This document shows, piece by piece, positions 40,498 to 41,146 of a stretch of DNA of 41,146 bases. Origin of the DNA: Bacillota bacterium. GTDB taxonomy: Bacteria; Bacillota_I; Bacilli_A; Erysipelotrichales; Coprobacillaceae. A model generated the notes under the pieces. The model was given only the letters and a program-made list of their open reading frames with translations, searched no databases and was not told the origin of the DNA. The stretch is taken from the NCBI GenBank assembly GCA_030540195.1, contig JAUNWT010000012.1:1-41146 (forward strand), read 5' to 3'. Both the position numbers and the translations under genes were made by a program. Position 1 is the first letter of the stretch; each line of letters begins with the position of its first letter.

Positions 40498-40527
40498 ATA
40501 TACTCCTTTTGTAAAGGAGAGATTCAA

Positions 40528-41100
40528 ATGAATAAAAAAATATTAAAAATAGCTTTATTATCCGTATCAATGTTAGTAGCAGTAGCACCTGCCATTAATG
40601 CAAATATTCCTGCCATGAAAGAAGCGTTTCCTCAAATACCTCTTTCAATGGTAGAAATGATTACAACAATTCCTTCATTATTTTTAATGATTTCAGTTTT
40701 AACAAGTGGTTTTATCGCTAAAAAGATTGGTTATAAACAAACCATTATGTTAGGACTAGGAATTGTCGCAATATCAGGGATCATTCCTGTATTTATTGGA
40801 AACTTCTATTTAGTATTATTTTCTAGAGCTGCTTTAGGTTTTGGAATTGGTTTATTTAATTCATTATTGATTGGTTTGATTAGTTATTTCTTTGATGGAA
40901 ATGAAAGAACGACACTTATTGGTTATCATGAAGCTTTAGGTGGACTTGGTGGTATGTTGATTACTTATATTGCAGGTCAACTCATGCATGTAAATTGGCA
41001 AGCACCTTTTATTTCTTATGGAATCGCCATTCCGGTATTCTTTATCTTTTGGAAAGTTATTCCTAAAGTTAAAACAGAAGATATTTTACATAAAACCTAA
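40528..41100 (+). CDS. MFS transporter, N-terminal half only
   Basis: A 190-residue reading frame with six membrane spans of a major facilitator transporter: NIPAMKEAFPQIPLSMVEMI after span 1, the loop 2-3 signature GFIAKKIGYKQTIMLG, RAALGFGIGLFNSLLIGLIS, and a sixth span ending IPVFFIFWKVIPKVKTED. It stops with TAA at 41098-41100, where the central loop of a normal protein of about 390 residues would continue. The remaining 46 bases show no continuation in any frame. It may be a truncated gene, a half-transporter, or one with a frameshift. AAAGGAGAG precedes the ATG; the preceding terminator suggests a separate promoter. Confidence 0.75.
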   Translation: MNKKILKIALLSVSMLVAVAPAINANIPAMKEAFPQIPLSMVEMITTIPSLFLMISVLTSGFIAKKIGYKQTIMLGLGIVAISGIIPVFIGNFYLVLFSRAALGFGIGLFNSLLIGLISYFFDGNERTTLIGYHEALGGLGGMLITYIAGQLMHVNWQAPFISYGIAIPVFFIFWKVIPKVKTEDILHKT

Positions 41101-41146
41101 CTAAAGATAAATGTTGGTGATAACACCTAATAATGTCAGTCTAACT

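Overview
This 41 kb window is AT-rich chromosomal DNA (by eye about 30% G+C) from a low-GC Gram-positive bacterium. Strong AGGAGG-type ribosome binding sites, sigma-A-like promoters, many intrinsic terminators, a CIRCE element, the sporulation protease YabG, Noc, RNase M5, and NEAT/Shp haem-uptake proteins all point to Firmicutes. The strict-anaerobe enzymes (a double-headed acyl-CoA dehydratase activase and a class III ribonucleotide reductase) and the small gene complement fit an anaerobic gut lineage such as Erysipelotrichia or a related clostridial group. The species cannot be fixed from the sequence alone. I see no tRNA, rRNA, CRISPR array, insertion sequence or prophage, and no gene-free stretch longer than about 300 bases.

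Layout. 0.1-5.2 kb: a marR-type regulator overlaps a 1410-residue 2-hydroxyacyl-CoA dehydratase activase, facing an orphan XRE-like protein. 5.4-12 kb: a 29-residue membrane microprotein with its own promoter and terminator, a transglutaminase-like lipoprotein, then the Bacillus-like housekeeping run rnmV-ksgA-yabG-ispE-glmU-prs. 12.1-17.3 kb: a haem acquisition operon (three-NEAT wall protein, Shp-like protein, IsdE-like lipoprotein, FecCD permease, ATPase). 17.3-20.1 kb: luxS with a TcyABC-type cystine transporter. 20.1-22 kb: a TetR regulator, a DUF308 membrane protein and an HrcA-controlled Hsp20. 22-28.9 kb: tatD, a G5/3D cell-wall protein, an RpiB/LacAB-like protein, mnmG-rsmG-noc and a HAD phosphatase. 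28.9-35.6 kb: a GH32 sucrase, a Cys-rich small protein, MATE, an FMN-binding protein, a Crp/Fnr regulator divergent from a split YdcZ transporter pair, GIY-YIG, dUTPase and haemolysin III. 35.7-41 kb: nrdD behind a structured leader, MATE, LysR, and an MFS protein that stops after its N-terminal half.

How the genes work together. The haem operon has the same order as the streptococcal shr-shp-siaABC relay. luxS releases homocysteine next to a sulfur amino acid importer. mnmG/rsmG/noc and tatD/yabE-like/rnmV/ksgA are normally origin-proximal in Firmicutes, so the window may lie near oriC, with that ancestral block rearranged and interrupted by the haem, luxS and stress genes.

Most promising leads: the nrdD leader, where one segment can pair with either of two partners; the palindrome placed near -41.5 of the YdcZ promoter beside a crp/fnr gene; the 29-residue microprotein; Noc without its membrane-targeting N-terminus; the dyad covering the haem operon promoter; and NEAT domains lacking the usual Tyr haem motif. 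I did not find convincing evidence for a wholly new defence or mobile system.
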